Assembly (NCBI GenBank): GCA_035628505.1
Contig: DASPJR010000221.1
Location: 1-64,000, forward strand
Origin: DASPJR01 sp035628505
Lineage (GTDB): Bacteria > Planctomycetota > SZUA-567 > H5-PLA8
DNA length: 64,000 nucleotides
Reading direction: 5' to 3'
Numbering within the stretch: the first letter of the stretch is position 1; every line of letters starts with the position of its first letter. Under the pieces are notes generated by a model. That model was given only the letters and a program-made list of their open reading frames with translations. It did no database searches and was not told the origin of the DNA. Shown piece after piece: positions 31,634 to 38,945 of this stretch. A program made the position numbers and the translations under genes.

Positions 31634-31674
31634 GCGCCGGGGAATCCGCAAGGGTTCCCCGGCGCTTTTTTTTT
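31634..31674 (+). terminator. Terminator of glycine-rich gene 1
   Basis: A GCGCCGGGGAA arm and its partner TTCCCCGGCGC pair, with TCCGCAAGGG between, followed by nine T. Only three bases separate it from the small CTGG/CCAG hairpin. Confidence 0.88.
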
Positions 31675-31834
31675 GCCGCGCTTTCCAACGGCTCAGGCAG
31701 CACATTCCAGTTTTCCGAAACTTTTCTTACAGCATTTGTTGAGAACCCCCCAGAACCAGAGAGTGGCCTATGTATTGACTGTTGTGTATCCTGTTACTAC
31801 ATAGAGACTTAAGTTGATTTTTCGTATCGCAGAT

Positions 31835-31933
31835 CAGGCTGGCACAGGCTTCGATATAAGTAAAACATCGCAGACGAAAACGGTTCGGACTGCAAAGGGT
31901 TTGGGGCAGAACAAAGATCGAAGGAGACATACC
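31835..31933 (+). promoter_or_regulatory. Conserved leader of glycine-rich gene 2
   Basis: Nearly the same as the leader of copy 3 over the first 80 bases, including CAGGCTGGCACA, TCGATATAAGTAAAACATCG and GGTTCGGACTGCAAAGGG. An AAGGAG ribosome site follows with a 7-base spacing. It lies in a non-coding part of a duplicated unit, so the conservation may reflect function or recent duplication. Confidence 0.6.
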
Positions 31934-32194
31934 ATGGGCGACAATCTCAACATCGGCAGCCAGCAGTCGGGCAAGCGCGGCGGAGACGGCACGGGCGGAT
32001 TGGCGCTGTCGGCTGGTCTCGGCGCTGGCTGCGGCCACGGCGGCGGAGATGGCACCGGCATCCTGGGCTCAGGCGTTGGCGTAGGCGTCGGGACCGGAGT
32101 CGGCGTGGGTGTCGGCGGGACGGCTGATGCGTCCGGAAACGGCGGAGATGCGAGCGACAACAGCGTCATCGGCAGCATCACGATTAACGCCTAA
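31934..32194 (+). CDS. Glycine-rich small protein, array copy 2
   Basis: This 86-residue protein differs from copies 1 and 3 only in the segment after LSAGLGAG, where GCGHGGGDGTG replaces GSGSGSGDGTG, which adds a Cys-Gly-His (CGH) triplet. The ends MGDNLNIGSQQSGKRGG and DNSVIGSITINA are unchanged. AAGGAG precedes the start. The Cys/His pair could add a metal or disulfide site that the other copies lack. Confidence 0.85.
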   Translation: MGDNLNIGSQQSGKRGGDGTGGLALSAGLGAGCGHGGGDGTGILGSGVGVGVGTGVGVGVGGTADASGNGGDASDNSVIGSITINA

Positions 32195-32218
32195 GTCTGG
32201 TTTTCACCAGATGGGTGA

Positions 32219-32255
32219 GCCGGGGAATCCGCTAGGGTTCCCCGGCTTTTTTTTT
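32219..32255 (+). terminator. Terminator of glycine-rich gene 2
   Basis: GCCGGGGAA and TTCCCCGGC pair around TCCGCTAGGG, followed by nine T. Confidence 0.88.
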
Positions 32256-32415
32256 AACCCGGCTTTCAGACGGTTGATGCAGCACATTCCAGTTTTCCAA
32301 AGCAGTCCTTCCAGCATTCGTTGAGAACTCCGCAGAACCAGGCAGCAGCCTATGCATCGCCTACTGATTATCTTGTGAATGTGTAACGACTTAAATAATC
32401 GGGTGTGTCGCCGAT

Positions 32416-32520
32416 CAGGCTGGCACAAGCTTCGATATAGGTAAAACATCGCAGACGAAAATGGTTCGGACTGCAAAGGGTTTTGGGGCAGAAAAAAAGA
32501 AAGTTAAAGGGAGACATACC
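32416..32520 (+). promoter_or_regulatory. Conserved leader of glycine-rich gene 3
   Basis: CAGGCTGGCACAAGC, TCGATATAGGTAAAACATCG, GGTTCGGACTGCAAAGGG and AAAGGGAGACATACC repeat the leader of copy 2 with few changes. TCGAT and ATCG could pair across the GTAAAAC. Confidence 0.6.
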
Positions 32521-32781
32521 ATGGGCGACAATCTCAACATCGGAAGTCAGCAGTCGGGCAAGCGCGGTGGAGACGGCACGGGCGGGTTGGCTCTGTCGGC
32601 CGGTCTGGGCGCTGGTTCGGGTTCGGGCAGCGGCGACGGCACGGGCATCCTGGGCTCAGGCGTTGGCGTGGGCGTCGGGACCGGAGTCGGCGTTGGAGTC
32701 GGCGGGACAGCTGACGCGTCCGGAAACGGCGGAGACGCGAGCGACAACAGCGTCATCGGCAGCATCACCATCAACGCCTGA
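32521..32781 (+). CDS. Glycine-rich small protein, array copy 3
   Basis: The 86-residue product is the same as copy 1 at every residue. By eye the two genes differ at about 18 codons, all silent, and in the stop codon (TAA versus TGA). The GGGAGA site is in the same relation to the ATG as in copy 2. A terminator of unrelated sequence follows. Confidence 0.85.
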   Translation: MGDNLNIGSQQSGKRGGDGTGGLALSAGLGAGSGSGSGDGTGILGSGVGVGVGTGVGVGVGGTADASGNGGDASDNSVIGSITINA

Positions 32782-32802
32782 TCTCGATTCCTTACATGCA
32801 CA

Positions 32803-32835
32803 AAAAACGGGCGGCTATCAAGCCGCCCGTTTTTG
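32803..32835. terminator. Bidirectional terminator after glycine-rich gene 3
   Basis: ACGGGCGGCT and AGCCGCCCGT pair around ATCA with A6 before and T5 after, so it could work on both strands. Unlike the terminators of copies 1 and 2 it has no preceding CTGG/CCAG hairpin. Confidence 0.88.
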
Positions 32836-32940
32836 TTTCATCACGTTCATCTATTTTGCCAGGAGCAGAAAAGAAAAGCAGTCGAGAATGGGTCAGTAAG
32901 GAGTATACAGAGGCACAACCAACACTTGGGGAATAACCGT

Positions 32941-33177
32941 ATGGGCGACAATTTGAGCATCGGAAATCAGCAGTCAGGCAAGCGCGGCGGAGAGGGCCAG
33001 GGAGGCTTGGCTCTTTCAGCCGGAGCAGGCAGTGGAAGCGCCACGGCCTCCGGGAGCGACATCGTGGGTGTGGGTACAGGGGTCGGCGTAGGCGTCGGCG
33101 GAACGGCTGATGCGTCCGGCAACGGCGGAGATGCGACCGACAACAGTGTGATCGGCTGCATCACCATTAACGCCTGA
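32941..33177 (+). CDS. Glycine-rich small protein, array copy 4 (divergent)
   Basis: A 78-residue relative. It keeps MGDNLSIGNQQSGKRGGEGQ and GGLALSAG at the start and GGTADASGNGGDATDNSVIG then CITINA at the end, but the middle is shorter (GSGSATASGSDIVGVGTGVG) and the C-terminal Ser is a Cys. Its leader is unrelated to those of copies 1-3, with AACACTTGGGGAATAACCGT before the ATG and no strong ribosome site. Conservation of both ends and drift of the middle show which parts matter. Confidence 0.82.
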   Translation: MGDNLSIGNQQSGKRGGEGQGGLALSAGAGSGSATASGSDIVGVGTGVGVGVGGTADASGNGGDATDNSVIGCITINA

Positions 33178-33186
33178 TCGGTCGTG

Positions 33187-33214
33187 CAAAAAAGAAGGCG
33201 GCCGGAGCCGCCCT
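33187..33214 (-). terminator. Terminator of the TPR gene at 33237
   Basis: On the minus strand GGCGGC-TCCG-GCCGCC is followed by TTCTTTTTT. It lies about 25 bases after that gene's stop. It may also end the glycine-rich copy 4 transcript in the other direction. Confidence 0.75.
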
Positions 33215-33236
33215 CAGTGCTACAGACGTGACGAGC

Positions 33237-34886
33237 CTACTTCGGTTTGCCGGGTTGCAGCGTTGGCGTTGAGCCCGGCGCGGTCGGGACGATCAGCTGC
33301 GGCGCTTCCAATTCTGCAGCCTCTTCCAGATCTTCCCACTTGATCTTCCACGTCTCGCCTTCCTTTACCGCGTGCTGCGTCAAGGGGCGAGGCTTGCTGG
33401 AGCCCGCTTCATAAAAGTCGATCTGCAGCTTGGCCGTGCCGGCCTTTTCATCCAGATCGATTTTGCGAATGACGAAGTCGGCGAAGGTCAGCGCCGGCAC
33501 TTTCTCGTCGCCGCCTTCCTTGACCAGGTCTACATAATCTTCAACTTCATCCTTAACCACGGCCGTCGCGATCAGTTTCTCATCGCGGGTGCGGATCGCC
33601 TTCAGGAAGCGCGCGAGCGCTCCCGCCGCGCCGGGCTCGCTTTCCTGCGGTTCGCGCGGGAACGTTCCGGCGATCTTGGCCTGCAGGCGTGAGACTGCCG
33701 CCGCCATGTCGTTGGGATCCACTGCGTCGACAAACTGCTCGCGCAGCATCGTGTAGCCCTTCAGCGCCTTGTTATAATCTTTCAGCACATATTCGGAGCA
33801 GCCGCCGCTGAGCTTCGGTACGTCCGGACGCAAGCGGCTGACTGGCAGCACTTCAAGCAGCACGTCGGTGAGCGCTGCCACGCGCTTATAATCCTGCTCG
33901 TCGTCCATCAAGGTGTCCATCAACGAGTAGGCTTCTTCCTGGGCTTCTTCATCGACCGGAAAAGCCGTCAGATAAGCCCGCGTGTGCGCGACGGCCTCAT
34001 CGTAGCGCTGCGCGCCGCTCAACAGATTCAGCAGCGTCTTGTGGGCGAACTTCGTTTCAAGGCTGCGCGGATGATCGGCGATGATCGCGCGGCAGGAGGC
34101 TTCGGCGCCCTTCGCGTCTTCGCGCCGGAGCTGTATCTCCGCCTGCAGCTTCAAGGCAGCCGGCGTATGCCGTCCGGTCTTGCCGCTGGATGCCGCTGCG
34201 TCCTGCGCTGCCGCAAGGGCCTCGTTGTCGCGCTGCAGAATCTTCAGAGCGGTGGCGCGTTCCAGCTGCAACTGCGCGCGCGTGAGACCTTTCACGTCCG
34301 GAGCGGCTGCGAGCTGCTTGTCGTATTCCTGCAGCTGCTGGTTTGCATTTTTGACGCTTTCGATGGTCTTGTTGATTTCGTTGGCATTCTGAACACCGAA
34401 CTGACGCAGCGCAGGCTGGGAAGCGTAGGTCGCCAGGTTGATCCAGGACTGCCGCATTTTTTCGAGGGCTTCGACCGTCAGCGGCTGCTGGGCCAGCTTC
34501 TGGCGTTCGCCTTCGACGTCGCGATACATTTTCAGCGATTGCGTATCGATCTGCTGGCGCAGTTCGTTGGCGCGCGTGACGATATCGGGAACGGTGTGCT
34601 TGAGCAGCGGGGCCAGCGCGGCGTACGCGCGGTTGCCGCATTCCAGCAGCACCTTGGCCGCCGCTTTCTGCTGCTCGGGCGTGCCGGTCTGAAAATCGTT
34701 CAGGTACGGCCTTAAATCCGCGATCATCATCGGATTGGCCGGTGCCGGATTGGCGGGCACGGGCTTGACCGGCTGAATCTGTGGCGGGGGAGGTGGTGGC
34801 GGCGGAGGCGGCGCCGCGTCGCCGGCCCAGGCGCTGGCGGCAAAAAGAGTTGAACAGAAAAAACCGAAGATGCGGTCGGATGACAT
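33237..34886 (-). CDS. Exported TPR protein with proline-rich start
   Basis: The 549-residue protein has a signal (FGFFCSTLFAASAWAGDA) followed by ten Pro in a row and a Pro/Ala linker. About residues 60-430 are helical repeats of the TPR type (ALKLQAEIQLRREDAKGAEA, AHKTLLNLLSGAQRYDEAVA). The last 120 residues have a mixed strand part (FADFVIRKIDLDEKAGTAKL, WKIKWEDLEEAAELEAPQLI) resembling a nuclear-transport-factor-2-like fold. AAGGAG is close to the ATG. It is convergent with the glycine-rich array, which may be chance. The role is likely in the periplasm. Confidence 0.72.
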   Translation of the reverse strand: MSSDRIFGFFCSTLFAASAWAGDAAPPPPPPPPPPQIQPVKPVPANPAPANPMMIADLRPYLNDFQTGTPEQQKAAAKVLLECGNRAYAALAPLLKHTVPDIVTRANELRQQIDTQSLKMYRDVEGERQKLAQQPLTVEALEKMRQSWINLATYASQPALRQFGVQNANEINKTIESVKNANQQLQEYDKQLAAAPDVKGLTRAQLQLERATALKILQRDNEALAAAQDAAASSGKTGRHTPAALKLQAEIQLRREDAKGAEASCRAIIADHPRSLETKFAHKTLLNLLSGAQRYDEAVAHTRAYLTAFPVDEEAQEEAYSLMDTLMDDEQDYKRVAALTDVLLEVLPVSRLRPDVPKLSGGCSEYVLKDYNKALKGYTMLREQFVDAVDPNDMAAAVSRLQAKIAGTFPREPQESEPGAAGALARFLKAIRTRDEKLIATAVVKDEVEDYVDLVKEGGDEKVPALTFADFVIRKIDLDEKAGTAKLQIDFYEAGSSKPRPLTQHAVKEGETWKIKWEDLEEAAELEAPQLIVPTAPGSTPTLQPGKPK

Positions 34887-34975
34887 GTTTTCTCCTTCAA
34901 GTGCAAACGCCGGCGCGCGGCAAAAAGGGAATATCGCGTCAGCGCGGGAGGCGGGGCATCAGGCTTGAACAGCCG

Positions 34976-35197
34976 TCAGCAGCATTTCTTCTCAGGGGAC
35001 AGGAAGCCGGCATTCCGCAGCGCGCAGACGAGCTTGTCGCCGCTGGTGGACTTTTCGTCGAAGGTGACCTCTGCGGTGTGGTCGTCCAAAGAGGTAATGA
35101 CTTTCACCACGCCCGAGACATTCATCAGCACGGTGCGCACACGGCCGGCGCAACCAACGCACTGCATATCATCGACACCCAGCTTTTCAGTTTTCAT
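34976..35197 (-). CDS. Heavy-metal-associated domain protein (copper chaperone-like)
   Basis: This 73-residue protein is a single HMA domain. It has the metal motif as DMQCVGCAGRV, with Cys-x2-Cys at residues 13-16, and the following beta-alpha-beta pattern (VRTVLMNVSGVVKVITSL, TAEVTFDEKSTSGDKLVCAL). It ends with a Cys pair, KKCC, that could add metal binding. Length is typical for CopZ/Atx1-like chaperones. No copper ATPase gene is nearby. The ribosome site is weak. Confidence 0.85.
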   Translation of the reverse strand: MKTEKLGVDDMQCVGCAGRVRTVLMNVSGVVKVITSLDDHTAEVTFDEKSTSGDKLVCALRNAGFLSPEKKCC

Positions 35198-35468
35198 AAC
35201 AGGTACTCACCCCATCTGCAGCCCAGCGCCGCAGAGGGCACCCAGTTTATCACTACGTTTCATTTACGTCCACAGTTTCCGCGGGTGCTTAGCTCATCGC
35301 CTGAGCAACGCATCTATGGCTCCCCAGGCTACTCTTTTTTTCTACAGGATCGCGCTGCATTGACGATCTCAACACAACAGCGGGATCGCGTGAAACTGAA
35401 CTTTTGCTTTTCACTTTTTCAATTCCCGCAATAACCTGTGTGTCTCGACGCAAAGGATCCCAAGCTTC

Positions 35469-36920
35469 ATGCCGCGTGTCATTGCAATCATGAATCAGAA
35501 GGGCGGGGTGGGCAAGACCACCACCACGCTGAATCTGGGTGCCGCGCTGGCCGGCCGCGGAAAACGCGTGCTGCTGGTGGACCTCGATCCGCAGGCGAAC
35601 CTGACCATCGGTCTGGGAAAACGCGCGGCGGACTTAAGCGAATCGGTTTACGAGCTGCTGACAAATCCAAAGGTCGAAACGGCAAAGCTGATCGTGCCCA
35701 CCAACTGGGAGCGCCTGCATATTGTTCCCAGCCACATCGATCTGTCCGGCGCAGAGATCGAGATGGTGACGATGATTGGCCGCGAGACGCGCCTCACCAA
35801 GTCGCTCGATGCCGTGCGCGAAAATTACGACTACATTTTCATCGATTGTCTTCCGAGCCTCTCGCTGCTTACAGTCAACGCGATGGCCGCCGCCACGGAG
35901 GTGTTCGTTCCGTTGCAGGCACATCCGTTCGCGATGGAAGGGCTCGGGAAGCTGTTTGAAGTCGTCGGAATGATCCGCGAAGCGATGAACCCGGCGCTGC
36001 GCGTCAGCGGCGTATTGGTGACCATGTTCGACGGCCGCACCAATGTTTCCAAGGTGACCCTGGAAGCGTTGCGCCGAGACGAACGGCTGCGCGAGCACAT
36101 CTTCACGACAACGATCAAGCAGAACATCAAGGTTGCCGAAAGCCAGAAGGAAGGCATTCCGGTCATCACGTTCGATCCGGCCTGCCACGCCGCGAAAGCG
36201 TACCAGGCGCTCTGCTCGGAAGTGCTCGAGATGGAAAACGGATGCCTCGCCAGCCTCTGTGCCGAACGCATCACGTCTCGCGAGAAAGCCGCAGGCGAAC
36301 GGCTGACCTTTACGCCCGATCTGATCGCTCCGCCCACGCGCCCGCAGGAAACTCACAGCGCTGAAGCCCAAACGCCTGCCGCGCCTGCCGAGCCGCTCGT
36401 GCATGTCGCGCCGGTCACGGCGCTGGTCGGAAACCATGAAGCGCCGCCGCCACCGGAAGAGCAGGTGCCGCCGGAAAAAACACAAGAAGCAGTCAGTGCA
36501 CCGCCGCCGGCGCCGGAGATTTCTGCGCCGGCTGAAGCGCCGCAGGTCGTGTTGCCGCAAGCTGCTGCTGAGCCTGTTCCAGTCGTCGCGGTCGCCGCCG
36601 AATCGCACTCGCCTGCCGCAGCGGAAGTTGCGCAGCCGCCAGTAACCGCCGCAGTCGTCATCGCCGCCCCTGCCAATAGCGCCGACGTACAGTCCCTTCA
36701 TCCCAGTAAAGGAATCGCAGTCTCGATTCCGGCGAACGCGGATGTGACCGCAGCGTTGCAGGCGGCGCAGTCCATGAGCAACCCGCCGCCGGCGCGGGAA
36801 GCGCATACTCCCTCGCTGCACGCAGACTTGAGCGACGAAGGCTACCGCCCGCGCCTGCAGCTTAAGCCCGGGTCGCTGAGCATCACGCTTCCGCCGATTG
36901 ACGGCAACATCGCGCGCTGA
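35469..36920 (+). CDS. ParA-like ATPase with a long Pro/Ala-rich tail
   Basis: The first 260 residues are a ParA/Soj/MinD-type ATPase: NQKGGVGKTTTTLNLGAALA as deviant Walker A, VDLDPQANLT as A' motif, and DYIFIDCLPSLSLLT as Walker B. The remaining 220 residues are low-complexity Pro/Ala/Glu (APAEPLVHVAPVTALVGNHE, AAAEPVPVVAVAAESHSPAA), with a short basic/hydrophobic end RLQLKPGSLSITLPP. Chromosomal ParA proteins are about 260 residues, so this is an extended form. No parB or parS-like palindrome is near. It may act in positioning of a protein complex rather than DNA segregation. Confidence 0.83.
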   Translation: MPRVIAIMNQKGGVGKTTTTLNLGAALAGRGKRVLLVDLDPQANLTIGLGKRAADLSESVYELLTNPKVETAKLIVPTNWERLHIVPSHIDLSGAEIEMVTMIGRETRLTKSLDAVRENYDYIFIDCLPSLSLLTVNAMAAATEVFVPLQAHPFAMEGLGKLFEVVGMIREAMNPALRVSGVLVTMFDGRTNVSKVTLEALRRDERLREHIFTTTIKQNIKVAESQKEGIPVITFDPACHAAKAYQALCSEVLEMENGCLASLCAERITSREKAAGERLTFTPDLIAPPTRPQETHSAEAQTPAAPAEPLVHVAPVTALVGNHEAPPPPEEQVPPEKTQEAVSAPPPAPEISAPAEAPQVVLPQAAAEPVPVVAVAAESHSPAAAEVAQPPVTAAVVIAAPANSADVQSLHPSKGIAVSIPANADVTAALQAAQSMSNPPPAREAHTPSLHADLSDEGYRPRLQLKPGSLSITLPPIDGNIAR

Positions 36921-36931
36921 TTGTCCAGGAT

Positions 36932-37978
36932 TTACTTCACACCCTCGAGCACGCCGCAGTGGACCAGCGTTGGCACGATCTCTTTTGGTTTCAGCCCCGC
37001 CTCCACAAGCCATGAGCGGTATTCGGCGGCGCTGTATGCGCGGCCTTCAGTGAGAGTGAAAAGAGCGGCGGAATAAAGCGCGATCGGTAGCGGGCCGTCG
37101 AGCGCATCGTTCAGGAAGACGTCGTGGATAAGAATCCGTCCGCCGGCCGGCAGCGCAGCGACGCATTTTGCGATCAGCTCCCGGCATTGCGGCACGTCCC
37201 AGTCGTGGAGCACGTTCGACAGCAGAACGGCATCTACTCCCGAAGGAACCGGATCTGCGAACATGTCCCCGCTGCGGCATTCCAGTCGCGCGCTTACGCC
37301 GTACTCAGCGGCCATCTCGCTGGCAACCTTCAGCACTTCCGGCCGGTCCCACACGATGGCCTTCAGGGACGGATTCTTCTGCAGGCACGCGATGCTGTAG
37401 ATGCCCGTGCCGCCGCCGACATCCAGGAGCACGCGAGCCGACGATAGTGGCACGCGCTGCGCGAGCGCTGGCGCGCAGTTCCGCGCGCGCCCAGCCAGCG
37501 CCAACGTTAGATGCCGCGCGCTGGATTCCTTCTCCATGGCCGATTCGATGCCGTCGCGGTAGATGAACGCCGCGCCCTTTTCGTCCTTTGCATTGGCGGG
37601 TTTGTCGGTTTTGAGGCGCTCGGTCATTTCCTTGACGTTCGGCGCATCGGCCACCAGGCCCACATAGCCGCTCACATCGAACTCTCCGCCCGTAACCAGA
37701 TGTTCGCGCGCCATCGCCGTCAGCTCCAGTTCGCCGCGCGGATTCGATGAAATCAACCCCATCGCACGAAGCGCCGTGAACAGTACAATCGCCGGCCGCA
37801 CAGCTAGGCCCGCCTGCGCTCGCAGCGCGTCAAAGGAGACCGGTCCGCTTTTCAGTTTCGAAAAAATGTCGAAGTGCGCTACGGCTGCTGCGAGCAGTTC
37901 AGTCGCGTAGCTGCCGCGGAAGATTTCAAACAGCGGCGTTGGATCGATTTCAGGAAGCTTCAGGGCAGAGCGGGGCAT
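36932..37978 (-). CDS. SAM-dependent O-methyltransferase (acetylserotonin type)
   Basis: The 348-residue protein has the dimerisation helices of the O-methyltransferase family 2 (ELLAAAVAHFDIFSKL, VRPAIVLFTALRAMGLI) and the SAM motif LLDVGGGTGIYSIACLQKNP near residue 183. DAVLLSNVLHDWDVPQ and GGRILIHDVFLND are family motifs, His in LHDWD corresponding to the catalytic His of plant enzymes. Plant and bacterial members act on phenols, aromatic polyketides or N-acetylserotonin. The substrate here is unknown and no biosynthetic genes are adjacent. The stop is only 12 bases from the convergent ParA-like gene. Confidence 0.85.
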   Translation of the reverse strand: MPRSALKLPEIDPTPLFEIFRGSYATELLAAAVAHFDIFSKLKSGPVSFDALRAQAGLAVRPAIVLFTALRAMGLISSNPRGELELTAMAREHLVTGGEFDVSGYVGLVADAPNVKEMTERLKTDKPANAKDEKGAAFIYRDGIESAMEKESSARHLTLALAGRARNCAPALAQRVPLSSARVLLDVGGGTGIYSIACLQKNPSLKAIVWDRPEVLKVASEMAAEYGVSARLECRSGDMFADPVPSGVDAVLLSNVLHDWDVPQCRELIAKCVAALPAGGRILIHDVFLNDALDGPLPIALYSAALFTLTEGRAYSAAEYRSWLVEAGLKPKEIVPTLVHCGVLEGVK

Positions 37979-38078
37979 GCAGATTTCTCCAACAATGATG
38001 TGCGCCTAATGCGTGCTGCGTAGCCTACCGCCAGCGCGCGCGTTTTCACAAGAAACTCCGATCAGGATAGCGTGGCAA

Positions 38079-38771
38079 TTAAGGCGCGCTCAGCGAGCGA
38101 CCATTATCCTTCGCGCCGAGCTTCAGCAGAAAAGGCACGGCTTGTTCAGCCCACTCTTGCGGATCGGGATAGCTGGATGCTGAGGATCCAAAGCAGCTTT
38201 GCAGCATCTCCGTGTTGATGATGCCCGGATTCAAAGGAACAGCCGCCATGCCGGGAGGTAATTCCTGCGCGAGCGCCTGGGTGAGACCTTCGATGGCCCA
38301 CTTGGTTGCGCAGTACGGAGCAACGTCGGGAGAGGTCGAGCGGCCCCAGCCGGAGCTGAAATTGACGATCACGCCGCTTTTGCGCTGAATCATCGCTGGC
38401 GCGAAGTGGCGAATGGTGTTCGCGACGCCTTTTATATTTACGTCGATCACGCGCGAAAACTCACCGGCGGGAACTTTCCAGAGCGGTGCATTCTGATTGA
38501 TGAGCGCGGCGTTGTTCAGCAGCAGGTCCGGCGGTCCGTACTCCTTCAATAGGCGCGCGGCCCAAGCCTGAACTGCTGCGTCGTTTGAAACATCGAGCGA
38601 CTGAAAATCGTGCGGTTTCTTAAGCGTCTGCGCAAGCCTTGCGATCTCCTTTTCCGAACGGCCGCAGCCGAGAACGGTATGTCCGAGCGAGGCCAGCTTT
38701 TCAGCCATGGCCAGTCCCAGTCCGCGCGTGGCGCCGGTGAGTACAACGATCTTATGAGTTGCTGCGGGCAT
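38079..38771 (-). CDS. Short-chain dehydrogenase/reductase
   Basis: The 230-residue product starts at ATG 38771, eight bases after AGAGG. A longer frame from 38894 has no support. The nucleotide motif is VVLTGATRGLGLAMAE (TGxxxGxG), the structural motif is LLLNNAA, and the active site is NFSSGWGR with the Tyr and Lys in YCATKWAIE. The final region, AAVPLNPGIINTEML, is typical of classical SDRs. The substrate is not predictable. It may be a single gene. Confidence 0.9.
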   Translation of the reverse strand: MPAATHKIVVLTGATRGLGLAMAEKLASLGHTVLGCGRSEKEIARLAQTLKKPHDFQSLDVSNDAAVQAWAARLLKEYGPPDLLLNNAALINQNAPLWKVPAGEFSRVIDVNIKGVANTIRHFAPAMIQRKSGVIVNFSSGWGRSTSPDVAPYCATKWAIEGLTQALAQELPPGMAAVPLNPGIINTEMLQSCFGSSASSYPDPQEWAEQAVPFLLKLGAKDNGRSLSAP

Positions 38772-38945
38772 GCTTGAACCTCTGCTAATCACGTTATTTA
38801 CAAGTCCACCCATCATACCGACCTGGCGGCATTCATCGACTTTTTTGTGCAACGGCCTTCGCGCGCCGGGGTAATTAGAAACGCTTGAATGCACTGCCGA
38901 AGCAATCGTCAGTGTAATGCAGATAGTGAATTCGAAAGGGCAAAC

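Larger units (their letters stand above)
31612..31933. other. Spacer of the array between copies 1 and 2
   Basis: It holds a small hairpin CTGGTTTTCACCAG (31614-31627), the terminator at 31634-31674, a 3' segment with GCAGCACATTCCAGTTTTCC (near 31698) that recurs after copy 2, and the leader of copy 2 from about 31835. No extra gene is visible. Confidence 0.65.
32195..32520. other. Spacer of the array between copies 2 and 3
   Basis: Same order of parts as the preceding spacer: the hairpin CTGGTTTTCACCAG at 32197-32210, the terminator at 32219-32255, the shared GCAGCACATTCCAGTTTTCC segment near 32279 and the leader of copy 3 from about 32416. The similarity covers most of the length. Confidence 0.65.

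Noticed and set aside
31351..32781. Glycine-rich proteins as double-glycine bacteriocins
   Set aside because: The part before the GG (MGDNLNIGSQQSGKR) lacks the usual hydrophobic leader positions, and no peptidase-transporter or immunity gene is adjacent.
31351..32781. Glycine-rich proteins as RTX repeats
   Set aside because: GGDGTGG occurs once per copy and the nonapeptide GGxGxDxUx is not repeated.
36932..37978. Secondary-metabolite cluster around the O-methyltransferase
   Set aside because: No polyketide, peptide or terpene enzyme is nearby. A single methyltransferase is not evidence of a cluster.
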